This document shows, in pieces, positions 22,420 through 33,840 of a stretch of 64,000 bases of DNA. The notes beneath the pieces were generated by a model. That model saw only the letters and a list, made by a program, of their open reading frames with translations. It made no database searches and was not told the DNA's origin. Made by a program: the position numbers and the translations under genes. This DNA comes from Cryptomeria japonica (lineage: Eukaryota; Streptophyta; Pinopsida; Cupressales; Cupressaceae). The stretch's first letter is position 1, and every line of letters begins with the position of its first letter. The stretch lies in contig NC_081407.1 of NCBI RefSeq assembly GCF_030272615.1, forward strand, positions 434,222,730 through 434,286,729. Reading direction: 5' to 3'.

Positions 22420-25400
22420 TCATGTCATCTGTAACAACCTTTCATCCAGAATCCTATTCCCTTTCCAATTCTCTTTCTTAGCATATCCAATGAATTTTGT
22501 CACGATTCCTTCGATTTCTGTGATTGGAATCTCGGGAAGATTCTTCATACTCTCCTCTAAGTGGATGACCTGATCGAATGCATCTAGAAGAGCTGTGTCT
22601 CAAGTAGATTCAAGTTCCTTCGTTCTATCAATCAGGAGCATGGTAGCAAACATCTGATCATACTGCTCATCTGTAACATCTGCGTCCTTGCGAAAGATGA
22701 TCTTGATTCTATCCTCAAATTCCTGCATATCCACATCTGTCTCGACCTCGATCCCTCTGCCAAGAATGGTACGAAGTACCTCAAATACTCTGTCCTGGAT
22801 CAGATTGATCACTTCCTCAAGTTGGCCACATCTAACATTGATGTCCTCAAAGAAAACATTCTTCATATGGAGTAAGGTTGACCACTGAAACAAACTGTGA
22901 GAATCACCCTCCAAGATCTTCTCCTGCGCTAAAATTCTTCTTGATGTGTGTCTTATAACTCTCAAGACAGGAATGACAACGTCCTTGGTATGGGCAAATG
23001 CAGCTACTGTTGTCATCAATTTGTGGATTATCTCAAGAACTTGGATAGCCTGATGAATGATCTTCATCATCCTTGTAACAAACTCTATGGCCACTGTATG
23101 AGATCTATCCATCCAACTACATGTACGTTGAACCAGGTTCCTGAATCTTTCTGCTTCATTGATTGATTGAAGTGGCAATGCCTGCACTGGTGATCTAACT
23201 GGATCCTGACGTCCCAAAGGTTCATTGATGTGACTGAAATATGTCCTCCATGCACCTACCTCTCTCTCAAGCTTTCTGTTCTTCTCCATTTCTTCTCTAA
23301 GCTTGTCTTTCAATGCCTCAAATGAATCAGTAGCATCATCTAAAGTCTGCTCTGCTGTAGGTGGTCCTAACTCAAAAGTCTGTATATCATATTCTTCTGC
23401 TAGGATCTCACCTTCATATTTGTCTGCTGCCGGTGTAGCTATCTGCAATTTCCTAGATCCAGTCTCATCTTGAATCATCTTGGACATCTTGGTAGCCTTC
23501 TTCTTCTCTGTTACTTCATGTGAACGTCCAACAAGGCTCTCTAAATCAATTGCATTGTCCTCGTCCTCTACTACGATCACCTTAGTCAATCTTTCCTTCA
23601 ACCAATCTGGGATATTCGATCTTGTCTCTTGAACTTGAATCTCTTTATGCACCATTTCTTCTTGTCTGGGAGGAGATGTCATTTCATTATCTTCTTCTAA
23701 TTCATAGTCTTGGAGAGATCCATCTGACGAAGCACGTTGTGCCTGTCCTTCCTCCTGCCTGTCATTCTGTACCATAGACTCCATGGACTCTTCTACTTGA
23801 ATTGTTCTATTCTCTGATCTAGAAGAAGTACCTGGTGTTTGATCTTTGTTGGCACCTTGCTTTTTCTTGGAAGACCCTTTCTTTTCTGACCTTTCTTTTC
23901 TCTTCGAACCTCTTGGATGGAGATTGCCCTCACTAGCACATCGAAGGTTACCTTCGCCTGAATTCCTAGGATTAGGATTGCCTTCACTCACAATGGCTCC
24001 ACCTTCGGCTGATTTCTCTTCCAAAGTGAAAGACATAGCTATGCCTTGTTCTCTCAATTTCTGATGCTGAACGTCTACCCATCTACGAGTACAAGACAAG
24101 ACTGGTGCCATCAAAGCATCTAAATCCACGACCTCGGGCTCATTCCAATCCAACCTTATTGTTTTGCTTTCTCTATCATAGGAAGACTGGATATGTCTGC
24201 CACTGTCCTGAGCTTGGTCGGCCACTCTGTAAATCCTGCATTTCCTGATGAAATCCAAAGGCAATCTAGAATGCATTTTTCGTTTCACTTTAAGATCATC
24301 TAAGAGATTCATCATAAAATCTTCAATCTGATACTCATGCCTAAACCTTCTACCGACTGTCTCCTCTAAATGTCCATGTGGATCAAAGCTATTTCTCCAA
24401 GCAAAAGAAGAAAAAGAATACAAGGCTAACTCCTTCTCTGCGTCATCCATGGCTAAAACATTAGGACATACCTCAACTGAATTACCCAAAATAATAGGTA
24501 CTTGGACTCCATTCTGATGTCTGTGCCTGAATGCCTTTGCATATGCGGCCAACTGTCTTGTTACTTCAAGTAACACAATTCTGTCTGTCGGATACCTCGG
24601 CAACATTTATGGAGGTAAAGGACATCCATGCACTCTAATGTAAGTGAATTTGGGAAACTGAATGAACCAAGCACCGTACCTCTTGATGAATTCCTGGGCA
24701 TCCTGAGATAATCTGTTGTGAATCCCACCTTGCAACGTCCTTGTGACGTTCATCGTGAAGGTGTCATTAACTAACTTGTAGTTTTTCCCTGGCGGATGAT
24801 GCAAGTAGGCATAGGAATCACAAGCTCTGACCTCGCCGGGTCCTCTTCCAATCGTTCCTCTGTGAGGTAGTCCTGCGTACTCCACACTCCTGATCAAAGC
24901 ATAGATGACGTATGAACTCATGTGGAAAGACTTAGTAGCCCTGAGTCTCCTCAACTGTACGTCTAAGCAATGGCTAATCATCCTAGCCCAATGTATCGTA
25001 CCTTTATCCTGAACAATCACCTGGATGAAGTAAAACATCCACTTCTCAAAATAGAAGGCATGAGGTGCTCCTGTAACTCGGTTGAGCATGGTAATCAAAT
25101 CTCTGTACTCCTCCTGGAAATCAATCCTGTGCGGTGTGTTCGGGATCTTGCTTAGACGGGGACGACTCTTGAGTAGCCAGTTCTTGTTAATTATGCTTAA
25201 GCAAGCATCTGGATCATCATCGTACATTGATCTGGCTCCTTCTATGCTCTTGTATATCATGTCCCTGTGCTCTGGAAGATGGAAAGCTTCACTTATAGCT
25301 TCCTCTGAAAGGTACGCTAAAGTGTTTCCCTCATTGGACACGATCGTCCTGGACTGTGGATTATAGTGTCGGGCACACTCGATCATCAACTCGTGGCACT

Positions 25401-25641
25401 GAATAGCTGGAGGAAAACCGGCCGCCTTAATGATGCCACTCTCTATTATTCTCTGGGCGACAGGTGATGGCTTGCCAATGTAGGGGACCTCTCGAAACTT
25501 CTTCGTGCTAAAGTTCCCCAAGTTTGTATCTCCAATGTTGCTCCACTTCGACACGATCTTGGTCTCCACTTCTTCGGTCTTCTGATCTTCTTTCATGAGA
25601 GCTGAGCGACTGGTGGATGCTCCCGCCTTCGGGGTCGCCAT
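22420..25641 (-). pseudogene. Unknown ~1,070-codon element-borne gene, copy 1, two nonsense codons
   Basis: From MATPKAG (25641) one frame runs to TGA 22420-22422, broken only by TAA at 24607-24609 (Tyr in copy 2) and TGA at 22600-22602 (Trp in copy 2). Residues about 40-430 form a conserved, probably globular region (for example YGAWFIQFPKFTY and AGLPHRG). Residues about 560-720 are a charged linker with SEGN/GEGN reiterations. The rest is helical with possible coiled coils. I know no family with certainty; phrases like LSEEAISEAFHLPEH recall plant transposon-associated domains (PMD or Transposase_32), unverified. No catalytic motif is seen. The start was chosen because GTAG just before it could be a splice acceptor and copy 2 agrees. 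Confidence 0.7.
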
Positions 25642-26175
25642 ACCTACACAACATTTCATTATGAGAACTATATTTTGCAATGAATAACGTTGATTAGAGA
25701 GATAAAGTTTTTAAGAAACCTCATGATAAGTCTTTAGAGTTATCATTTCCTAAAAACGACTGAGCTTATTGAAATTCAAAATTCAAAATTTCAAAACTTA
25801 AAATATGACGATGAATAAATAAAGCAATAAAAATCAAATCGCCATACCTCAATAGAGAGCTAACTCTAGAATGCAAAAAGACAAAATTCGCCTAGGCCAA
25901 ATTGAGGTATAGATGATCTTCAACGTTATCTCCTCAAGATATCAATTTCGCCACCTTTGTCTTCAATGTGATCTTCAAATTCACCTTTAACGTGGTCTTC
26001 AACTCTTAGCAAATTCGCTCAAATGAAGGTCTTTAAAGATCGCACCACCTTTGATTGCTTACGCCACCTTGGATGGAATTCGCACCTCTTCAAACACACT
26101 TCGCACTATCTTCGCTTTCCTCAATTCGCATGTAGAAGGATAAAATAATGATGTGAAAATAATAGTTTTCACCCC

Positions 26176-26190
26176 CCTATATATAGCGCT
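26176..26190 (-). promoter_or_regulatory. TATA box upstream of gene copy 1
   Basis: On the - strand GCGCTATATATAGGGGG, about 540 bp before the start codon. Copy 2 has GCGCTATAAAGGGAG at the same place, which supports a promoter. Confidence 0.6.
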
Positions 26191-26513
26191 TGCACCTCTC
26201 CATTTACTAAGGCCGACTTGGTAAAATATAACAATTTCAAACGATTTTTAAATGATTTTTTTAATTAGATAACAAGGCCGACCTCCATGTATGAGCGCTC
26301 CATTCGATTTTTAATAATTAAATTCATTATTAATTAAATGCCTTTCGTTTTTTAATTTGTAAACTTCGATTTTAATAAATGCAAAATAATTAATAAATGA
26401 CTAACGCCATATTAAATGCGAATTTAATTGGGTTTTCAAAACTTATCGGTTTTAGCATTTAAGGAAAATTTGAAATGTTTATTTGGCGCCAAAATTATGA
26501 AATGAAGAGGACG

Positions 26514-28719
26514 TACCTCATCGCTCTTGGAGAGGGACAGGAGCGATCCAAGATTTTTGTCATAATTCTTGCAATTTTAACGTTCATCTCCTTCCTTTCT
26601 ACGTTCAATATCGATCATTTTGTTGGGTCCTTTGAGTTAGATCGTCATGTATGCGTTCACGAGTGCCTTTGGATGTTCATCGCCTTTGTCCCTTGGAGAG
26701 GGACAGGAGCGATCTCCATATCTTCACGTTGATCTTACATCTTTAATCTTCGAACTTCCATCGCAAGGTGAATAACATCATTGCTTATTCCTTCTACGCT
26801 CGTTCCACTTACTTTCATGAAGTGTTTGGACGTTTAGAAGATCATCGCCCTTGTCCCTTGGAGAGGGACAGGAGCGATCCATGTCTTTCTCCTTAATCTT
26901 AGCAACTTTTAACTCCAATCTTCGTTGTGATGTCTTCCAAACGCCGTCCTTTACCATGCCCATCCTCGCCTTAACTTAATTTCGAATGAGTATGAGTGCT
27001 TTTGATGGGATCGCCCTGGTCCTTGTCCAAAGGACAGGAGCGATATGGACTCCTTAGCTTGATTGATAACGTTTGGACGTTCAAAACTCTTGCATGTCAT
27101 CCTCAAAAGACGTCTTGAACCCTTTACAACCTTGTGAAGCCTTGACTCAACGTAATTCTTGCATGAATTGATCAATATACTCAACATCGCTCTGGTCCCT
27201 TCCTGAGGGACAGGAGCGAAATTCATCATTGTGAGCTTGTTCTTATTTATTTCAACTTACAATTATCTTCAACGCGTGTAATGACGTCCTTTTGATCCTT
27301 GGGGTAGCTTGATATTTGCTTGTCTCTTGAAATCTATGCCTTAATGGAAATATCGCTCTGGTCCCTTGGAGAGGGACAGGAGCGATCTGGGGTCTTAGAG
27401 CGCAAATCCTTCCAACGTGACGACCTTGATGCTTGTGTTTGATTAAAAATGTCTTGAAACGTCCTTTGCCTCCTTGTTCCTGACTTGGATCGGTTTTGAA
27501 CTTAAGTGAGAAACAACATACTCACTGTATCGCCCTGGTCCCTTGGAGAGGGACAGGAGCGAACTTGCTCTTGTGGTCTTCATTTCACTTTGCTAGCTTC
27601 CAAATTTATATTCAATGGGTTCGTAATGCGTCCTTCCATTCATCCATGCCTTGAAATCGTTTGCAACTTGGCAAAAAAATCATTTATAACAAAAATCGCT
27701 CTGGTCCCTTCCTGAGGGACAGGAGCGAACTAGGCACTTTAGGACCCTTGTTGATATTTCAAAATATTCAATTTATATTCAATGAGTTCATTTCACCGTC
27801 TTCCTTGCCACCAAACATGAACTTGTCTTGATCTTGGCCTGGATTTTGCCCAATGAAGAGTATCGCTCTGGTCCTTGGGAGAGGGACGAGAGCCTATAAT
27901 GCACTTCGCCCTGGTCCCTTCCTGAGGGACAGGAGCGATTTTAGCATTCTGGACCATTCTTCTTCATATTTGCATTTCAAATTATATTCATCTGATAAAA
28001 CATCTTCCTTTGGACCTCTTCAAATCGTCAAGTCGTCGAAATCTCGCAAGGACAAAGCAAAATTGGATTTGTAGCTCCGGTCCTTCACTGAGGGACAGGA
28101 GCGATTTTTCTCCTGGAGGCATTTCTGTGCTCATGAAAATCTTCAATTTATATTCAATGGAAAGATCTCGCCTTTCTCCATTACTTCCAATTCGCAATTC
28201 ATCTTGACTCTGCAGGGACAGTAAGATATTTGAAAACGAGCTCCCGTCCTTCACAGAGGGACAGGAGCGATTTTGCTCCTACAGGCCAAAATAACATGAT
28301 TTTACACATTTTATCACTTCACACGGCGAAAACAAATCATTTCCAATGCCCGGGATCAAAATCAAAAAAGGTCAAAATTTGGTCAAAAATATTCAATCGG
28401 ACAAAAATTCACATTTCATCTCCAACACTTAGACAAATTTAAGCTTTGCATCAACATTCCAATTGAAAATTAGACCATTCTGGCGAATTCATTGCATTCA
28501 AAATTAGCATCCTTCGAAAAGGAAGCTCAAAAGCCCTCAAAACGACTGGATTTTGGCCTGAAAAGACAGAAATTAAAACCCTAAGGGTTGACCCTAAATC
28601 CAGACAACTGACTGACTAACAAAATCCTAAAAGCGAAACGAAAAACGAGCGAAAAAACGAGCAAAAAGAGGGGGTCCCCATTTGCGATGGGGCGATGTGT
28701 GAAATGGTCACAACAGGTA
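26514..28719 (-). repeat. Module A, - copy: 12 phased hairpin cores
   Basis: Reverse complement of the module at 18956-21355. Core ends (AGCGA on the + strand) lie at 26546, 26712, 26877, 27043, 27219, 27385, 27562, 27728, about 27895, 27938, 28104 and 28270. The steps are 166, 165, 166, 176, 166, 177, 166, ~167, ~43, 166, 166. It has one core fewer than the other copy, and its innermost core is shortened. The outer end reads GGTCACAACAGGTA. It lies between the two divergent units. Confidence 0.9.
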
Positions 28720-29046
28720 CGTATACTTCATTTTCAAAAATTTGGCGCTCAAGCAAACATTTTTTTTTTTTTTAATTTATTTTAAATGCTAAGATCGATA
28801 AATTTGAAAATCCTATTAAATTAGCATTTAAATATTGCGCTTAATATTTATTAATTATTTTGCCTTTATAAAAATCGAAATTTATTTATTTAAATAATAA
28901 AGGCATTTAATTAATTATTTATTAATTAATAAAAAATCGAATGGAGCGCTTGGATATGGAGGTCGGCCTTTATTATTTAATTAAAAATCATTTTAAATCG
29001 CCTTATTAATTATCAAGTCGGCCTTGGGGGTGAGTGGTGAGATGAG

Positions 29047-29056
29047 CGCTATAAAG
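29047..29056 (+). promoter_or_regulatory. TATA box upstream of gene copy 2
   Basis: CGCTATAAAG, conserved with copy 1. About 300 bp downstream GAG|GTATGG (29352) and TGTGTAG (ending 29561) could bound a 207-bp leader intron directly before the start codon; this is inference. Confidence 0.6.
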
Positions 29057-29563
29057 GGAGAGTGAAATCTTCATTTTCACATCATCATTTTACCTTTCCA
29101 CATGCGATATGAGGAAGACAAAGGAAAGTGCGAAGTTGTATTCAAGGTGGTGCGAAATTTGGAAATTCATTTGTGCGAACTTGAAGATCTATTTGAGCGA
29201 ACTTGCCAAGGTGTTAGAGAATCACGTCAAGGACAAAAGGGTGGCGAAATTGATATTTTGAAGAAAGAGATCACGTTGAAGACTATATATTCTCGATCTT
29301 GTTGCCTAGGCGATTTTGTTCTTTTTGCATTCTAGAGTTAGCTCTCGGTTTGAGGTATGGCGATTTGGTTTTATTGTTTTATTTGTTGATCGTCATATTT
29401 TAAATTTTGAATTTTGATTTTGAAATTTTGAATTCCTAGCTCAATCGTTTTATTTTAGGAAATGATAACTCAAAGACTTATCATGAAGTTTCCTAAAATT
29501 TATTCTCTAATCTATGTTATTTATTGCAAAATCTAGCTTCTCATTATGAAATGTTGTGTAGGT

Positions 29564-32500
29564 ATGGCAACCCCGAAGGCGGGAGCATCCACCAGTCGTT
29601 CAGCTCTCATGAAAGAAGATCAGAAGACCGAAGAAGTGGAGACCAAGATCGTGTCGAAGTGGAGCCACATTGGAGATACAAACTTAGGCAACTTCAGCAC
29701 GAAGAAGTTTCGAGAGATCCCTTACATTGGCAAGCCATCGCCTGTCGCCCGGAGAATAATAGAGAGTGGCATCATTAAGGCGGCCGGCTTTCCTCCAGCT
29801 GTTCAGTGCCATGAGTTGATGATCGAGTGTGCTCGTCATTATGATCCACAGTCCAGAACGATCTTGTCCAAAGAGGGAAACACTTTGGCGTACCTTTCAG
29901 AGGAAGCTATAAGTGAAGCTTTCCATCTTCCAGAGCACAGGGACATGATATACAAGAGCATAGGAGGAGCCAGATCAATGTACGAAGATGATCCAGATGC
30001 TTGTCTAAGCATTATCAATAAGAACTGGCTACTTAAGAGCCGTCCCCGTCTGAGCAAGGTCCCGAACACACCACACAGGATTGATTTCCAAGAGGAGTAC
30101 AGAGATTTGATTACCATGCTCAACCGAGTTACAGGAGCCCCTCATGCCTTCTATTTTGAGAAGTGGATGTTTTACTTCATCCAGGTGATCGTTCAGGGAA
30201 AGGGTACGATACATTGGGCTAGGATGATTAGCCATTGCTTGGACGTACAGTTGAGGAGACTCAAGGCTACTAAGTCCTTCCACATGAGTTCATATGTCAT
30301 TTATGCCTTGATTAGGAGTGTTGAGTACGCAGGACTACCTCACAGAGGAGTGATTGGAAGAGGACCCAGCGAGGTCAGAGCTTGTGATTCCTATGCCTAC
30401 TTGCATCATCCGCCAGGGAGCAACTATAAGTTGGTTAATGATACTTTCACGATGAACATCACAAGGACGTTGCAAGGTGGAATTCACAACAGGTTATCTC
30501 AGGATGCCCAGGAATTTATAAAGAGGTACGGTGCTTGGTTCATTCAGTTTCCCAAGTTCACTTATATTAGGGTGCATGGATGTCCTTTACCTCCATACAT
30601 GTTGCCGAGATATCCGACAGACAAAATTGTGTTACTTGAAGTAACAAGACAGTTGGCAGCATATGTGAAGGCATTCAGACACAGACATCAGAATGGAGTT
30701 CCAGTACCTATCATTTTGGGTAATTTAGTTGAGGTATGTCCTAATGCTTTAGCCATGGATGACGCAGAGAAGGAGTTAGCCTTGTATTCTTTTTCATCTT
30801 TTGTTCTGAGAGAAAGCTTTGATCCACATGGACATTTAGAGGAGACAGTCGGCAGGAAGATTAGACATGAGTATCAGATTGAAGATTTTATGATGAATCT
30901 CTTAGATGATCTTGAAGTGAAACGAAAAATGCATTCTAGATTACCTTTGGATTTTATCAGGAAATGCAAGATTTACAGAGTGGCCGACCAAGCTCAGGAC
31001 AGTGGCAGACATATCCAGTCTTCCTATGATCGAGAAAGCAAAACAATAAGGTTAGATTGGAATGAGCCCGACGTCGTGGATTTAGATGCTTTGATGGTAC
31101 CAGTCTCGTCTTGTACTCGCAGATGGGTTGACGTTCAGCATCAGAAGTTGAGAGAACAAGGCATAGCTATGACTTTCACTTTGGAAGAGAAACCAGCCGA
31201 AGGTGGAGCTAGTGTGAGTGAAGGCAATCCTAATCCTAGAAATTCAGGTGAAGGGAATCTTCGATGTGCCAGTGAGGGCAATCTCCATCCAAGAGGTTCG
31301 AAGAGGAAAGAGAGACCTGGAAAGGGAGAATCTTCCAAGAGGAAACAAGAGGCTAACAGAGATCGATCATCCGGTACTTCTTCTAGACCTGAGAAGAGAA
31401 CAATTTAAGTGGAAGAATCCATGGAGTCTATGGTACAGAACGACAGGCAGGAAGGAGGACAGGCACAGCAAGGGTCACCAGATGGATCTCTCCAGGACTA
31501 TGAGTTAGGAGAAGATAATGAAATGACATCTCCTCCCAGAGAAGAGGAAGTGGTACATAAAGAAATACAAGTTCAAGAGACAAGATCGAATATCCCAGAT
31601 TGGTTGAAGGAAAGATTAACTAAGGTGATCGTGGTAGAGGACAAGGACAATGCAATTGATTTAGAGAGCCTTGTTGGACGCTCACACGAAGTAACAGAGA
31701 AGAAGAAGGCTACCAAGATGTCCAAGATGATTCGAGATGAAACTGGATCCAGAAAACTGCAGATAGCTACACCGGCAGTAGACAAATATGAAGGTGAGAT
31801 CCTAGCAGAGGAATATGATATACAGACATTTGAGTTAGGACCATCCACAGCAGAGCAGACTTTAGATGATGCTACCGACTCATTTGAGGCATTGAAAGAC
31901 AAGCTTAGAGAAGAAATGGAGAAGAATAGAAAGCTTGAGAGAGAGGTCGGTGCATGGAGGACGTATTTCAATCACATCAATGAACCTTTGGGACGTCAGG
32001 ATCCAGCTAGATCACCAGTGCAAGCACTTCCACTTCAATCAATCAGTGAGGCAGAGAGATTCAGGAACATGGTCCAACGTACAAGTAATTGGATGGATAG
32101 ATCTCATACGGTGGCCATAGAGTTTGTAACAAGGATGATGAAGATTATTCATCAAGCTATCCAAGTTCTTGAGATAATCCACAATTTGATGATAACAGTA
32201 GCTGCATTTGCCCATACCAAAGATGTCATCATTCCTGTCTTGAAGGTAATAAGACATACTTCAAGGAAGATTTTAGCGCAAGAGAAGATCCTGGATGGAG
32301 AATCTCACAGTTTGTTTCATTGGTTAACCTTACTCCATATGAAGAGTGTTTTCTTCGAGGACATCAGTGTTAGATGTGGCCAAGTTGAGGAGGTGATCAA
32401 TCCGATCCAGGACAGAGTATTTGAGGTACTTCATACCATTCTTGGCAGAAGGATCGAGGTCGAGACAGATGTGGATATGCAGGAGCTAGAGGATAGAATC

Positions 32501-32776
32501 AAGATCATCTTTTGCAAGGACGCAAATGTTACAGATGAGCAATATGATCAAATGTTTGCCACCATGCTCCTGATTGAAAGAACGAAGGAACTTGAAGCTT
32601 CATGGGACGCAGCTCTCCTAGATGCATTCGATCAGGTCATCCACTTGGAAGAGAGTATGAAGAATCTTCCCGAGATTCCAATTGCAGAAATCGAAGGAAT
32701 CGTGACAAGATTCATTGCATATGCCAAAAAAGAACATTGGAAAGGGAATAAGGTTCTAGATGAAAGGTTGTTATAG
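29564..32776 (+). pseudogene. Unknown ~1,070-codon element-borne gene, copy 2, one nonsense codon
   Basis: MATPKAG start at 29564 and TAG stop at 32774-32776, with a single internal TAA at 31406-31408 where copy 1 has CAA (Gln). Where copy 1 is broken (Tyr, Trp) this copy is intact, so each copy shows what the other lost. Layout is as in copy 1: conserved N-terminal ~430 residues, charged SEGN-type linker, helical C-terminus ending KVLDERLL. An in-frame ATG six codons upstream is an alternative start. The protein has no recognised enzyme motif. High residue identity to copy 1 implies a fairly recent common source and constraint on the frame until then. Confidence 0.7.
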
Positions 32777-32881
32777 ATGACATGGCATCTTATTTGTCAT
32801 TGGCTTATGTCTCCTAGGTTTTTGTGCCAAATTTAATATTTGGCTATGCATTTAATATTGTTCAGTAAAAAGGAGGCCATT

Positions 32882-33840
32882 TGTAACAAACCCTAATTAG
32901 AGTTTAGGTGTCATGATCCTGACCGTTGATCTACTTTCAATCTGGACCTTTCATTGTAATTGGGGATGCTATTTATACCCCCATTTTTCATTTCATTTGA
33001 TAATAGTGTAATAGTCAATAGTTGATGTAATAGAGAAGAGAGATTAGAGTTAGAAGCAATTTTATTTTGTAGCAAGATTGAGTTTTGAAGAGAGAAATTC
33101 AAGCAAATTGTTGTACATGATGATTTGGAAATCAATGAAATATTGAAGTTATGGTGTTTCGTTGCAACTTTCTTAAGTTATCTTCATGGTTGTTTGATTT
33201 ACTTGAATCATGCTCAATCAAAGTAGCTTGTTAATTTGAAGGACATAGTGTGAGACTTGATTTTTGGTAGGATTCGTAATCCAAACCACTAGCTTCTTGC
33301 TGATTGTAGGAACGCCTTGCATGGTCGACTGGAGAATACTTTGAGTCTCTTAACCTTCAATCATTATTGTATCTTGGATATGTACCTTCGTGGTAGTGTC
33401 CATGATCTTTGATGCATTGAATATCATTTTATTACCTTAGAAGATCGCACTAATTTCAATTGAGTTGTTATCTTATGGCAAAATTGAAGTTGGTTGAATC
33501 TCACCAAGTCTTGTCCATACTAAGTCATTCATAGGGTTAGACTAGATTAGACCTCTTTCAAACCCTACTCTTTTGTTATTTTTGAAAAGTTTCTTAGTTT
33601 AGCAAATCTTGAACTTTCGGAAAACGTAAGGCCCCTTGGAGGAAACAGCAAATCACATTATACCGCTGGAAGCTTGTCCACACGTAGAGACCCTACTAAA
33701 AGAACCTTGGAGTCTACCTAACTGATCCTTTATGCGAATCTTCAGCAGTTAGAGACTATTTTCTCAAGAGAGGATAAGATGCCTATTGGTATTTTATTCT
33801 GTGTATGATGGTGTACAAAATACACGTCAACAATACCTCA
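32882..33840 (+). repeat. LTR-like 3' segment of unit 2
   Basis: TGTAACAAACCCTAATTAG after AAAAAGGAGGCCAT, then GACCGTTGATC, a TATTTATA box near 32970, and an end ...CAACAATACCTCA. It has the TG...CA borders and promoter-like content of an LTR of about 960 bp and is homologous to 21350-22323. Confidence 0.6.

Larger units (their letters stand above)
21350..26518 (-). mobile_element. Inverted unit 1: promoter region, long gene, LTR-like 3' segment
   Basis: A 5.17-kb unit read on the - strand, starting TGAGGTACGT (26518) and ending TACCTCA (21350). It has an AT-rich leader with TATA box, the gene at 22420-25641, a purine tract (AAAAAGGA) and a TGTAAC...CTCA segment of about 970 bp. It is homologous throughout to the + strand unit at 28715-33840. 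Both sides join module A, in inverted orientation. No reverse transcriptase or integrase is present. It could be the body of a dependent LTR element with rearranged ends, or the interior of a large inverted-repeat transposon. Confidence 0.75.
28715..33840 (+). mobile_element. Inverted unit 2: promoter region, long gene, LTR-like 3' segment
   Basis: Homologous along its whole 5.1 kb to unit 1 but on the + strand: AGGTACGTATAC start, GGCGC-containing AT-rich leader, TATA box, gene, AAAAAGGAGG tract, LTR-like segment ending TACCTCA at 33840. Units 1 and 2 are head to head, separated by one module A. To the right, GTTGTAATCTCGGGGAGGGGG follows, which recalls the outer end of module A without the array. 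Confidence 0.75.
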
